DNA of 64,000 nucleotides from Orthonyx spaldingii (taxonomy: Eukaryota > Chordata > Aves > Passeriformes > Orthonychidae): assembly GCA_013397795.1 (NCBI GenBank), contig VZTJ01004103.1:553772-617771 (forward strand). The letters run 5' to 3'. How positions within the stretch are numbered: position 1 is the stretch's first letter; each line of letters starts with the position of its first letter. The position numbers and the translations under genes were made by a program. Below, one piece after another: positions 12,668-25,111 of the stretch. Under the pieces are notes generated by a model, which saw only the letters and a program-made list of their open reading frames with translations, searched no databases and was not told the DNA's origin.

Positions 12668-15600
12668 AGGATCTAGAACTGAGTTTTCTCACTATCTTGG
12701 CTTTTCTTCATGGGGCATCATTCAACTAGATCAGGTTTTGTTAAATACTGTTTTAGATTCGATCCAATAAAGGCAATGTGGACTGTTTAAATTTGACTCA
12801 ATGAATCTATTCCCAAAGCCTAACTTTGAGTAGTATTTCATCAAACTAAGTATTTCTTCAAATGCTCTTATTACATGTACTTGAAACATACACTGTAGGA
12901 GCAATTTTTCTTTGCAGATACCAGCCTAGCAGCAAAGTAGGCCAAACACATCCGTCTAACTCAATGGGCCAGACATAAAAATGTGGGCTTGAAAGAAATT
13001 ATGTCTTATTATTTGAAAGATGGAGCCATTGCATTGGCATTAAACAGCCTGTGCATTAGATCAGACAGTAAATGAGATATTGATAGAACTATTTTGAACA
13101 GTCAAGAAGCTTTCTAGTGATTGATAGCTTTGAGCTAACTCTGGCAATATCAACGTCTGCACATGGAAACTAGGGATTGCAATATTCTCTTTGTGGAATT
13201 CATAAGCATAAGTCAAGTGTGGGCAGTAGCTCCAGCTGAGGGATTTGCATGTGTCTCTTTCTTCATAGCATAAAGAAAGAATGACAGCAAATTTTGCTTG
13301 TTTTAATCTTTTCATCTAAATCCCACCAAAGCAGTATCTCAGAAGATAAAAACAGGGAGAAGAAAGCCAAGGAAGAAGCCAAGATAAATCACTGAGCATG
13401 CTAGTCCCATGGATTTCATTGGAAGTCCAAACAATGTTACTGAACATTCCAAATAAAGAACCAAAATATTCCCTTAGAATATTTTATGTAGTATATTCAA
13501 AGAGAAAAAGCAGCCATTGAGGGGAAAAAAGGAGCAGAGGAGAAAATATACAGCTAAGACTTTTACAAGTGATGTCAAAAAATTATTAATACACACCTAA
13601 TGTAGCTAGAATTTCAAAGATCATTTGCTTTGTGCTCTCACAAAGTATAAGCTTCTTTCATCTCACAAAGAATCCAGTGAAGAACCACTATTAAAAATAT
13701 TCCTTGTAAAAAAAATTCTTTTTGTAAAAGAATGTAGAAGGAATTTTAATTCCCTAACATCCACCTATTAATGACTGAAATTAATGACAGGGTATGTATT
13801 TTAATTTAAATTTCCAAACTCTTAAACTGATGGCAATGCTCTGAGAAGGCTATAAATCCTATTTGAATTACATGTATTCATGTACAGTACTTTCTATTTG
13901 GTTAGCAACCAAGTTTCCTTTCAATTTTATCTGAAATTGGAGAGGGAAAGAAGATGAAAGAAGTAAGCTAGTAGTTTTTCCTCATTATTTATAAACAATC
14001 ACTTTCCCTTGTAATCTAACTGAATTTGATGCTACTATTCCTGGTGTATTGGCTCACACTTGCAAGAGGTTTGCAATCCTCTCTTAGTAAAGTAAAATGT
14101 AAAAGACATTAAGATTCTCCACAGCACAGAGAAGGTCCTTGAGGATTACTTGATCAAATTAAGAGTTTGCAGTTTAAAATCTGAGCTGTATCAGATTACA
14201 AGTACTAACATTACTCCAGTCGCCCCTAAGAGCAGTGATGATTCAGTACACTCAGGCATATCCCCCTTCCTCCCTCTCTGCACCTGACATGGATGCATCT
14301 TTTCTCCCTTCTAGACAACACAGAGCATAAAGCATCATGCCTGCATGGTTAGGGGTTCTCTCTGGAAAACTGACTGTCAGCAGAGGTAGCTCTTCTTTCA
14401 CTTACTTGGTGTTATGCCAGTGTGAGCCTACAATCATCCATAATGCTGCTGTTGAATTATGCTGATGTGCAAGACCAGGATCCACACCTACCAAAAAAAA
14501 AACCCAAAAACCACACTGTCATAATCCACTTAACCAATGCAATTTCAGCACTTGCATGAGGTTTTTACATCCCTCCCACTGTTACCAATGTCTCTCCTCT
14601 CTTTGCCTTTTCGTAAACACTGTGCCTAAACTATGGTGTTTGGGTAATCATCTCTACTGAAAACTTCATGATATCAAAAAAAAACCTGCTCATTTTTAAT
14701 TTATACTCTTTACATGCAAGTAGAAAGTTTTTTGCATTTTAGTTCACTAAAACAACACAGTTGCAAGGTGTCCAAATGCAGAGAGGTGATGTGGCAGGGT
14801 TTATATAGCAGTGAGATTACACATAGATAAGGTAATTGAAGAGAAACAGTAAGGACAACAAAGGTTTTGAAAACTAATGTCCGCTGTGCTCTTTGTTGAT
14901 TTTTATTTTACTGACTCCTTCATCTAACACAAACTTAATAAATAAGCAGGCACTGCAGTTTATAAAGGAAAGCGAGGAAATAAAAATAACATATGCTCTT
15001 CAAATTTTCTTCAAACACCTTCTAACACCACAATAGAAATAATTATGGACTATGATGGATTCCATGCATAAAGAACAAGATTGGCACAGTGAAAAGAAAC
15101 AGACAGAAACTTTCCCAAATGGACATGAATCATTTTCCAGATTGAGAGTTGGAATCAATTTTGGTTAAATCTTTGGTTGTTACAAATAATTTAAGGTGTT
15201 CATACCCTGTGAATTGTGCTGACTAATAGTATAAAAGCTTGGTTAGTTACATCCATTGACAAGCAGTGTCAGGAGTCCTGAATTTTAACTAAAATACATA
15301 GCATGGAACGATTAGGAAAGCACAGGCAAAAAAAACCCAAAACAATCTATGATTACTTAAGTTTATAATGACTTGTTCTCCCCCAAAGGTTACCGGTGTG
15401 CATTTACAATGTATGCCACCTAGTGGGAGCAAAAATTCGATAAAAATGTTTAAATATTCTAAAATGCTAAAAATTTCGCTTGGCATTCTGCAGTCTGGAG
15501 GGAAATTAGACCTTGCATTAGGTATTGAAGCACAGTGTTTACACACCAAGACCTTCAGAGAAAAGGGTTTCTGATTGTCCATTCTGACTGTCCACTCCTT

Positions 15601-16190
15601 ATTGCAAAACATGAGTAAAAGTTAGTTAAGACTTATGTATGAAAGGCTGCTGTTTGATATTGCTGCACACTATGTCTGTACTGGAAACACACCTGGCTGT
15701 AGATAGTGAAGAACTTCTATTTCACAATACAAATACTACAAAACAGACCTATGAAGCTCACTAAAAAAAGATTCGAGTGTGTCAAAGATCAGATGAATTC
15801 AAGGATGACAGACAAGAAAGTCAGACAGTTACTAAATACTCAGAGCTACTTCTAGCCTAGCAAGTCTCTTGAAAATCCCAACAAGCCTACGAGCATATGA
15901 CGTATCCTTCCCCTAGTCTTGCTCTTACTGCACCTCAATAGTTGGAGAGTAGATGAACCTTTGATGTGATTTAGCTCAGAAATTCTTGGTTTACAGTAGG
16001 GCAAAATAACTTATGCCCTAGTTATTCAAGAGTAATACAGAAATATTAAACATTTGCTCAGTTGAGTTCAAAGGTACAGTGATCTAAAGTATGGAGTAAA
16101 CAAACGGGAATATGATTTAAAATTTATGATACAAGGCAATGCACTGTAATCTAATTGCAGTGACCTTAAAAAAACATATCTCAAATTCTG
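12668..16190. other. Unique AT-rich sequence, no gene seen
   Basis: I see only short open frames, the longest being 107 codons at 15289-15612 on the minus strand with an overlapping 68-codon frame on the plus strand. Short A-rich tracts occur at 14494-14503 and 14677-14685. No repeat family is recognised. Confidence 0.55.
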
Positions 16191-16193
16191 GAA

Positions 16194-17060
16194 ATGGAGG
16201 AAGTGCCACTCCATACTCTTGGCTTCAAACCTAATCACCCTGTATCATTAGCTCAGGCATGGCGAGTAGCATTACATGGGAGGGTGAGCACAAGGGCCTG
16301 GAGGTCTCAGCCCTTAATGCTTCACAGCGTGGCCACGTGGAGAGGCCACCTGCCCGCCCTCAGCTCTCCCCAGGTAAGGCCACCGAGCACTGCCGTGGGT
16401 GAGGAAACACGCGGCTTTCACCTTGATGCTATTTCCCCAGGGGCCGGCTCACACAGAGTTGCAGCCTGTGGAGAACTCTCCCGAAGGCTTGTCTACGCCT
16501 TCTCAGCTAAAGCAGACAAAGAGCTCTCTGGTACCGCGGCAGAGCCTGCAGAAGGGGGAAAGGGGCGCAGAGAAAGCCCCTGCGGCCCCCATGCTCTGCT
16601 CCAGCCTGAGCGGGGCACCAGGCAAAGTATTCCTTCCCTGTCTCTCCTTCCAGATAGTCCGCTCCTGGAGCACCGGCTCGCTCTCAGCCAGGCAATCCAG
16701 AAACCCTTTTCCTGAAGGCCCGCACCTGGAGCGGCGCATCCTCAGGGCATCTCCGCCTCAGAGGGGCACAGCCTGCCCGCCGTGGGAGCACGGCCGTGGC
16801 CACTGGGAGCACTCCCAGCTTCAGCAGGCTCCTACCCGCAGGTACCACTGCTTTTTTGATCTCTTTTGTGCTCTCGTCAGCACTGAGCACTTTGTTTTTC
16901 ACAGTTCCTCGCGAGTACTGAGAGCCCCACCTGTGCTACTCTGCTTTTCTGTCTCCTTTGTTCCTCGAGTAGGAAGGTGTTTTAAAGGAATTTCTCTCTC
17001 TTGTAATTAAATCAAGGCTATTGGTGCCGTGGTTTGTCTTGCTCTTGTACAGAAAGTCAC
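16194..17060. other. GC-rich, CpG-containing island of unknown nature
   Basis: This block is clearly richer in G+C and CpG than the AT-rich DNA around it (for example CGCGG near 16410, TACCGCGG near 16531, GCGGCGC near 16732, CTCGCGAG near 16908). Overlapping plus-strand open frames of 173 codons (16194-16715) and 203 codons (16399-17010), and minus-strand frames of 72-78 codons, are present. Neither resembles a known family, and GC-rich DNA has few stop codons, so long frames are expected by chance. It abuts the minus-strand LTR-like block. It could be a CpG-island promoter, a non-coding first exon, or internal sequence of the adjacent retroviral insertion. Confidence 0.55.
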
Positions 17061-17104
17061 GCTATGAAAAGCCATTGTCCATAAAGGAGACAGATGAGTC
17101 CTGC

Positions 17105-17760
17105 AACTTTGTTAGAATAAAAGGAGAGAGTCCACCGGGGCACACGCCCACGGGTTTTTCTCTCTCGGGGTTTCAGAGCCTCCTTTTGTCAGAAATAGGG
17201 ACAACCTTCAGTCCAGGATCGGAAGCAAAATTAAGTTTATTAACAAAAAAATTGTCCGAAAAAAAGAAAAAGAAAAACCCGGGTTACCAAGATTGGAGAT
17301 CCAGGTGACCAAGATTGGCATAAACCCCAGTGGCAGAGGACTACAGTGTTGGAGCTGAGCTTTAGGTGGAAAATAGAGGCCTTCCTCCAACACCGGACTT
17401 TCCCCAGGCTAGTCCACAGAGAAAATGGCAGCTCCTGTCCTGAGACAGGGCTTTTTATGGCCTGCTATCCCCGCCCAGGAACGCCCCTGCCTGCCCCCTG
17501 TCCAGCCCCCATGGCCCTTGACAATTGGTGGGTTTAAATGGTGAGGTCACTCCTGCCCACCAATGGCTGAGTCGTTGTCTAGGGGGTAGCTTTCTGGTGG
17601 GAAGGAGCCTCATTAGTATTCATGGTTGCCATGGAGTCAAGTGGCAGAGGGACAGTGAAGTTACTATTTTTAGAAACTGGCAGTTAGGGATCTCAGTTAA
17701 ACTGGGGAGCCCCAAACCTTTTCCAAAGTAAAACACATTTAAAACATACATTTAACACCT
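17105..17760 (-). mobile_element. LTR-like segment of an endogenous retrovirus, minus strand
   Basis: On the minus strand the segment has the order expected of an LTR. Inverted CCAAT elements lie near 17524-17528 and 17560, a TATA-like box (ATAAAAA) at about 17452-17459, then about 215 bp downstream an AATAAA polyadenylation signal (17236-17241), followed by a short U5-like stretch. Two copies of ACCAAGATTGG, 22 bp apart (17286-17296 and 17308-17318, plus-strand reading), lie in the R/U5-like part. I do not see a clear primer-binding site, a second matching LTR or a target-site duplication, so the boundaries and class are uncertain. A host promoter is the alternative. Confidence 0.5.
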
Positions 17761-17979
17761 TAAATAAGTACAAAAAATACATCTTCCAACCAAAAAGAAC
17801 ACTTATATACAGGGAAAGTACAAAACAATCATCATTCTCAACTTATTAGAAGGGTGAGCCAAAAGGCATAACTTAAATCATTGTTAGGGAACTGGGGAAA
17901 AACTGGGAAAACATTACAACAAATACAACCTTTAATAACTATTCCTCTTAACAATTAAACCTTTCAATAATTAACTGGG
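17761..17979. other. AT-rich stretch between two LTR-like segments
   Basis: Strongly AT-rich sequence with repeated TTAA-type words. It may be internal or U3 sequence of the same insertion. Nothing coding is visible. Confidence 0.4.
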
Positions 17980-18415
17980 AACCTTAAATAACTTTTATTA
18001 ACATTATAATGAGAGCTTAATGAAGCAAAAGTCAACTGCCTAATTTTATTTATAACACTTTTATCCCAAACTCTCGGCCGCATGTTGCCCCCTTCTTTTC
18101 CCCACTGGCTGAGGTACTCGGAAGGTACAGCCTTCCCCATAACCCGCCTTGAACTTGTCATTTTACCCCAAAGTTCAGAAGTTCAGGCTTGTGCACACCC
18201 TTGTCTCTTTCAAGAGCCAAGCTGTCTGCGCTCTGTAACAAACCTGCTGCTTGAAGTTAGTGGGGACATTAAGACCCATTTCAAAGGCCTTAACACCCAG
18301 ACCCTCACCCATCGACTTGTTTGCGAAGACATTAGCACACATCTTTCCTATCATTCTTGTCTCAAGAGAAAACTCCAAAATTACTTCTGCCAGGAGTCTT
18401 ATCAATTCATTACAC
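17980..18415 (-). mobile_element. Second LTR-like segment, minus strand
   Basis: Read on the minus strand, this segment begins with TGTAATGAATTG (18414 downward), contains a CCAGTGGGGAAAAG-type promoter word near 18095-18108, and has a TATA-like and AATAAA-like cluster at about 18041-18065. The layout (TG start, GC-moderate U3, TATA, polyadenylation-like signal) resembles avian retroviral LTRs. It differs in sequence from the segment at 17105-17760, so the two are not a pair from one provirus, unless together they form one long LTR. Minus-strand open frames (65 and 76 codons) across it match nothing I can name. Confidence 0.45.
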
Positions 18416-21400
18416 TTCCTAAGATTAAGTCACAGTTTTTTGTTCACTTGTATTCTTCTGCCTCAGGGATAAAGAGTCAGTAAACCAATGCAAGACACTG
18501 TTTTCATTATTTTGGGGCAGCTAAAGAAACGTAAATGGACACATTTATTCAGAATCTGTGCAGGTAGTAGAAGACATCCTCACCTCTTGACAGCTCCTTA
18601 TGGGAAGAAAACAGACTTTCACAAGCATAGCTCAAAGACAGATAATTACTCTGTGTGTTTAGGGGGTCTGATTGTCACAAGTATCAAATGTTTGTCAGCC
18701 TATATGTTGATAGTCAAACTGCTGATCCAGGTAGTAAAACGTGAGCAATGACACTATATTTTAGACCACCACATTCTAAATGTGGTGATGTGTAGATGTG
18801 GAGAAAAAGAAGGAGCAGGGGAAATATGAAAAACACCTGTAACACCAGAAGGAAGCATCATGTCTTTTAGTGTTAATGTGCTGAGTTTCCCAGGGGAATA
18901 GAGGATGCATTGACATTTTCTGCAAATACTGTTAGAGGACACATTTCCAAATCATTATATGTGTTACAAAGGAACATTTCTGAAAAGGAATAGGCTTTTG
19001 AGAGTGTGCCTTCAGCTAGGAAGGCAGTCCAATTAGAAGCTGGGACAAAAGGGGCACTTCTTGTGCTACTTTCACACACATGGTCCCATCTCAATCCTCT
19101 GGGCTGGCTCTAGGGTTTGGCTGACCCCACAATGAGCTGGTTTGCGGAACTCCTGTTCCGTGAGTTTCCAGTGTGATTCCCTGATATTGTTACTCTTCAG
19201 TCAGAGAAGTGCTGAATGAAAGGAGGATGGAGGGTAGCAGAACTACCCCTTTGTACAACAGGTTGCTTGGCTGGCATTTTAAAATTAAAACCAACACACC
19301 ACAGTAGAAATAATTGTTCCAAAGAGCTGGAGACTTACCTAGTACAGATTGGTAAAAAAACATGAAAATTCAGTATTTTTCATCTTTGTTTTTGATCTAT
19401 GTGATTTGAAACTTACTGTATTTCAATTCTAGTTGGTCTACTTCCAAGGGAATACATGGAAAAGAAAACAGGGAAAAGCATCACTAAAAATAATGTACTG
19501 AAAAATGTGAAGTCAGTTTAGGTCAACACATCTAAACAAACAAAATCAAAATGGCTGTGTATGATCTTCCAGTGGGCTGGGAACTCACCAAAAATTATGC
19601 TGTTGTGTTGCATTTTTTGCTGAGCTAGCCTGTAAAGCAGAATTAAATTTTGGAAGTAAAACCCCACTACTATTTGGTAGCTCCTCCCATTCTTTTCCAG
19701 CCTTCAAGGTAACTTAATGTAAACTAAATATAACTTAAACTTCAGTTTTACTTAATTTTCAGAACTTGATAAGTCTGCTTTGCCTTATCTTCCCTTTAAG
19801 TTATTGAAGTGTATTTGCAATGTATTTGTTTTATCTAACTTTCTGTGACCTGTTGCTCATCCACCTCCTTTTGCTCAACATTATTTTCTGAAGAAAAGTA
19901 GTACTAGTACACCTAGTCACAGTATACTATAAAGAATAAACTTCTCTACAGTCCCTATTTTGGATTGTTGGTGTTTTATGGCTACAAATAAAATGTATAT
20001 GAGGGAAGCTTGATCTGAGTCCGCTTAAATTTTAAGAAAAATAATGGTCCATAAAATTTGTAGAAATGAGCAACAAATCTGCTTTCAGACCTTCTGATGT
20101 CTTAACAACTTTTTTTTTCTTTTCATGGGTAAGTTGTTTTCAGATCTAGAGATAAACTGAAAATGTAAAGTTGATATAAAATTTGTGTCTGTATTAAATT
20201 CTCAAAATGCTATATCAGACACTTAAAGCATTACCCTTTTCCTACTGAATACTACAGTAGTGAAACAAAGAGGACAGTAGGGACAAGATGAAATTTAAGA
20301 GTAAAAAAGCAAGTGGATTTAAAATAGATAAAGCACTAGAGGTTTTGGGGTGATCTACTGCATTATTGAAGAGAAAAGTTTTGTTATTGCTGATAAATTG
20401 ATTTTTCTTTAAGTTTTGTCTCCCTTAGCTTCATCCATAAGAAAGACTGGTAACCTTCTTATTTATTCGCCGGTGGCTACATCAAAAAATTAGAAGTGTG
20501 ATACCTACTTAGAATATTTAGAATCTTTAATATTATTAATGAAATTTCATGAGCAAACTTATCTGCTTTACTGCATCACAGATTTTCAAAGCTTCATAGA
20601 GGGAAATTTGTATCAATGATACCAAGAATGCACTAAATATCCTCAGGTCCCAGAAATGCAATAAAAGCGGTAAGAGCTCCCCAGAACAGCCAGCAACTTA
20701 AAGGCTTGAGGCCTTAGGCACTGTTGTCATTTACACCTGGAGAATAATACAGACATACAAGCAAAACTGAAAGTCCTTTTTATCTTTTGTTTTAAAGCAC
20801 GTTCTTGTTCAAATATGCGGTTCTTTTCTCATGCTGTGCCTTTACCAGTAAGGGTGAGTGTATAATGATGCCATTCATACAGGCTTGCTAACAGCTAGAT
20901 CAATGATGCTTGTCACATGAGTAGTTTCCTGGGCTGCTTCTCAGAGTTAATTTTGATGGTATTACTTGAAAAAACACATTTAGCTTTTGGGTTCCTTCTA
21001 TTGATTTTTGTTTTTCTAAATGTAATGCTTGTTTCACCCTAATACGTAAGTGTTTCCTTAAAGTGGATCTATAATGAGGGAGTTTGGACTGTGTGTCTTA
21101 CCTCTCTCTGCACACTATTAGCAGTGGACTCCCAAGGGTAGCTTGTGCACTGAACTATGATAATGAGGTTGATGGTTCATAAAAGGGCTGATGTGACAAA
21201 TTACTGACCTGTTTTGGAGATTAAGTAACCGTACCTTCACCAAGGTCTGCATATCAGCCTTTTATTCAGCATAATTCTTGTATGTAAGGTGATTGCGCCT
21301 TTGGATGTTCCATGTACCTAGCAGATCAAGAAAACATTTGCAAAATATAACTACTGATGTGATTAGTTGCGCTCCTCCCAAGACAAAACACACTATTCTG

Positions 21401-23276
21401 TGATACAGAATGTGCAGCAGGTTAAATTTATGCAGCTTCTTGCAAGATTTTTAGTTCTTCCTACACCTCCTGCTTTAATTGGGAGAGTATTGGAAGGCAT
21501 AGGTTACAAAACTCACTTCCCCATAATACAGATGCTGCCCTTTTGCACTATTAAAATACCTGTGGTATTTGGTTAAGCTGCAGCAGCATCAGTTGTTTCT
21601 CTACCTATAAACAGGTCTTCTCATAAAGATTCTCTTTCATGAGACACTGTACTTTCTCTCAGTAGGTGGGACATAAATTCTTTTCTCTGATCTTGCTTTT
21701 GGTGGTAATGCAACATGCCTATTGATTCAATATAAAATCTCAAGTATTACAGATCACTAGTAAAAATGAATTGTTTGTCATCTGTAGAACATCTGTATAG
21801 ATGTTTTTTAATATTTGTCCATCAACTGGTTTGTGAAGGTAGCCCATAGGAACGATATCCGCTGCGTATTTTATTTCATTGCTATTTTTGCTGGTAAATT
21901 TAAAACTTTCTCATTTATTCCTGCCAGACTTTGGCTGGGTGCATTTTTATAGGTGAAGAATGGCTTTGTGATACACAACGTGTATTTACATGTGTTCCAC
22001 AATAATAAATGGTTCTCAACAGGAAACATAAAAGCTGTTGTCATACTCTTAGAAGTGTTAGATGACGCTTAATTTGTCATTTTGTTTTTGGAACATTCAG
22101 CAGATTGAGCTTCATTGTCCTACTGATGTGGCCAACAGAGAGTTTGCATTGAGTCTCATTAGCATTGACTCTGTTGGTTGTACCAGCTTTCATCTCTCCC
22201 TATAGCTGTTGCTTTGGGATTTTTGCTACAAGGACTCTCAAGCATTGAAATGAGCACAACTCGCTGTTGTCCCCTCGCTGCAGTGGGATTGTCATTTCTG
22301 TCCCTCACGCTGTCTCACACGCACATGTTTCCCGAGGAAAAAATGAATTCTGTAAAGTGTCTTGCATAATTGTCTGTTCCTCTGTGATGTGTATAATGAT
22401 GTGTAACATTATTTTGGAAAGTCATGATCAAAAGTTGAATCCTGGCTGTATTCCTGCTTCATGTTTTATCAACACAGTTGGCAGGCAATGGTCACAGTCC
22501 CTTCTGCAATCACATACACCCCTCTCTAAACAAGGGGATGGCTTTTGCTGAGCTTATCTTTGACCAAGTGCCACAAAATAATTGAGGCTTTCTGCACAGA
22601 TAGTGGTGTTGTGTAGTACAAGAATATCAGCACCACTGAGAAAGTATGACTGCAAAGTGCTCGGCAGATAATGTGGCAGTGGTAGAGCAATGATAGAACT
22701 TGTACTGAAAATGTCATATACAAAGAAACCCTTTAAATTTCTTCAGCACTTTTCACATTCTCTGTATGTTTTAAACTTATCCCTACTTAGTGTGGGTGTT
22801 TTTTTTTTTAAATTGAAACAGAATATGAATTATTTTGGAATTACAGGGCTTTGCACTTAGTAGGCCTTTTTGGTGATAAGAGTAGACTTACTTAAAGTGG
22901 AAGTCAAGGAAGATTGCCAAAAGGTGAGTTTCAACATTTCATGCATTTTATATGTGAGTGAATGATTTGTATGTACCCAGGACAAGAAATCTTGTACTAT
23001 AAAGAATCAGTCTTGAATGCCAGTATTTTGAAGCCTTTGGCTTCTGATTTACCAGTTGCTTCCAATTTTGATAGCCATCCTCAATGTTTGAACACCATTC
23101 TTTATTTTTATCAGCTCACAACTCATGCTAAGAACAACAAAACTCTTGAAAGTGAATTTTGCCTTCAGGTGAATATAGTTCACTTGTGAGAAATCCTTGT
23201 GAACATAAATCTATCTATTTATTTTTATTTGTTTTTAATAACAAAATAATCAGTATTGATTTTCTAGGTTTGAAAT

Positions 23277-23312
23277 TATATTAAAATATATTAAAAATTA
23301 TATTAAAAACTA
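23277..23312 (+). repeat. Short AT-rich direct repeats
   Basis: The word ATATTAAAA recurs three times within about 36 bp in a stretch of almost pure A/T. This is simple low-complexity DNA with no coding signal. Confidence 0.7.
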
Positions 23313-23601
23313 CTTCTTCCTAACTGAGTATTCAAGATTTGAAAGCAGCTGTTATCACAGCCCAAGCCTCCAGATCATTCTGTATTCTGCTTATAAGTAC
23401 ATCAAGACAAACCTATCTCTGTCAATAGCCCAGCTTGGGGCAGAGCCTTCCCGTTCCAAAGCTTGTATTAATGAGTATTGCAGCATCTGTTGAAGAAATG
23501 CAGAGACGACTTTTTATTTGCAGGGAGGGTCTACAGGGCTGGGACACAGCAGCATGATCTGTTATGCAGGGGGTTAATGGCTCTGCATCACAAACAATAT
23601 T

Positions 23602-23623
23602 TTTACCCACATATGTGGGTAAA
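23602..23623. repeat. Perfect 22-bp palindrome
   Basis: TTTACCCACAT is followed without a spacer by its exact reverse complement, so both strands read the same over 22 bp. It could be a dimeric protein-binding site or the fused ends of a decayed inverted-repeat element. Chance alone is also possible in 64 kb, though a perfect 22-bp example is uncommon. Confidence 0.9.
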
Positions 23624-24170
23624 TTATGGTTAGATCAACCCAGAAATTTACTGATATGTTGATCAGAAGTGTGTGTGCTAATAATGACATAGCTGAGTTA
23701 AGGGAGCAGAAAGAAGAGCCTGTCAATCAAACATTCAAAAATAGAATTACTTTGATTAAACCTTAAATGCCATGTATGTGTTGTGTTAACATGTGGGGTT
23801 CCTATTTCAATAGGAGTAACTATGCCAAGACTGATGAATGTCATTTTGTGCAAATCTGTCAACACCAGAAATACTGGGTATCTGTCATTCAGGGACTCTG
23901 CTAATGTCAATTAAACAGGTGTGATATAAGTAGTTATTTTAATTACATAATGATGCAAGTTCTAGTAAATGAGGGAACTCTTGAATGGCTTAGACTTCCA
24001 TTGACTTGTCTGGACCCTAGTGTGGCAACAGATTGCTCCCTTACTTTATTCTTCAAACAGACTTTGTTTTTAGAGTCTCTAAAAGGTCATTAATGCATCA
24101 CTGAGTGAGCGAAGAGCCCTGTTTTGCCTTCCTATCCCGATTAATTATGGCAAAGTTCAAACAAAGTGTT

Positions 24171-24403
24171 TCATAGAGTTGTAGAACCATAGAAGAGTTT
24201 GGGTTGGAAGGGACCTTTAAAGACCCTCTGGTCCACTCCCCTGCAATGAGCAGGGACATCTTCAACTAGGTTAGATGGATCAGACCCCCATCCAATCTGA
24301 CCCTGAGTGTTTCCAGGGATCCCACTGGATATGTAATTGATGAAAAAGTTAAACAATACCGGTCCCAGTACAGACTCCTGAGGGACACCACTCATTTCAC
24401 AGC
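24171..24403 (-). mobile_element. CR1 LINE, internally deleted (RT motif joined to 3' end)
   Basis: On the minus strand the element starts with a reverse-transcriptase stretch (SGVPQESVLGPVLFNFFIN, codons at about 24395-24333), which matches the conserved SGVPQGSVLGP block of CR1 ORF2. It then passes within about 20 bp into the CR1 C-terminal/3' region (GWGSDPSNLVEDVPA-like residues), the GGTCCCTTCCAACCCAAAC motif (24196-24214) and the terminal octamer area (24171-24195). In an intact CR1 these parts are roughly a kilobase apart. The junction lies at about 24312-24332. The plain reading is an internal deletion or a template jump. The element is 5'-truncated and non-autonomous. Confidence 0.85.
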
Positions 24404-24914
24404 ACTTTGTTTCTGAGTATAAAACAGCTTTGTATAATCTATCATATTCTTCCCCAATAGATTCCTTTACCTAGTCAAATTGATAAAGGGCTGCAGCTAT
24501 TAGAAACAACGCTATCATCTGATTCTCTTGATTATGTTCAAGAGCCCAACAGAACATAGTATTGCTGTTGTCACGGCAAGAAGATGGGATGCTTTTCCAG
24601 TCCTTCAAAGTCCTTAATTTCTTCAAGTGGTGTGGTTCCATTTGTAGAGCATGTTTTTCCATAACACTAGCCACATAACTCCCTCAAAGAAAAAACTGAA
24701 GAGGGCTCAGAATAATGCATTTAAATACATTTTTCTCCTTACAGGATTCAAAAATTCTCCAAAAAATTACCACATTCTCATGCTCATAGTCTACTGATTA
24801 CTTGAAAAGATATGCAAAGGATTAATTAGAGATCACACCATTTGAACTAGTTCAGAAGAATGTTTCGAGTTTAAATATCAGAAAAAAACTAATATGTACA
24901 GCCTGGTCCTGGGT
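24404..24914. other. Unique sequence between CR1 and LTR fragments
   Basis: No family is recognised. A minus-strand open frame of 67 codons (24471-24674) looks like chance. Confidence 0.5.
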
Positions 24915-25111
24915 TGTCCTGGTTTCATATGGAGTAGAGTTAATTTTCTTCTTAGTAGCTGGTACAATGCTCTGGTTTGGATTCAGTATGAGAATAGTGT
25001 TGATAACACATTGATGTTTTGGTTGTTGCCAAGTACTGCTTACTCTAAATCAACGTTTCTGTGTCTCCGCTCTGGCAGTGAGCAGGTGCACAAGAAGGGA
25101 GCATGGGCAGG
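24915..25111 (+). mobile_element. ERVL-type LTR, 5' fragment
   Basis: The sequence starts with TGTCCTGGTTT and runs parallel to the start of the LTR at 29086, sharing TAATTTTCTTC, GTAGCTGGTA versus GTGGCTGGTA, a GATAACACA word and a GATGTTTT word in the same order and spacing. It therefore belongs to the same or a sister avian ERVL LTR family. Only the first 200 bp or so is present. It is cut off where the 3' end of a CR1 begins at about 25112. Confidence 0.8.

Larger units (their letters stand above)
18416..24170. other. Unique AT-rich sequence, no gene seen
   Basis: No exon or RNA gene is recognised in about 5.8 kb. A T-rich tract lies at 22800-22810. A perfect 22-bp palindrome (23602-23623) and AT-rich direct repeats (about 23277-23312) are listed separately. 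Open frames do not exceed about 95 codons. Confidence 0.55.

Noticed and set aside
16399..17010. 203-codon plus-strand open frame as a protein gene
   Set aside because: It lies in GC-rich DNA where stops are rare, overlaps a 173-codon frame in another register and minus-strand frames, and shows no recognisable domain.
24171..24395. Minus-strand 74-codon frame as a host gene
   Set aside because: It is the CR1 reverse-transcriptase motif joined to CR1 3' sequence, so it is retrotransposon-derived.
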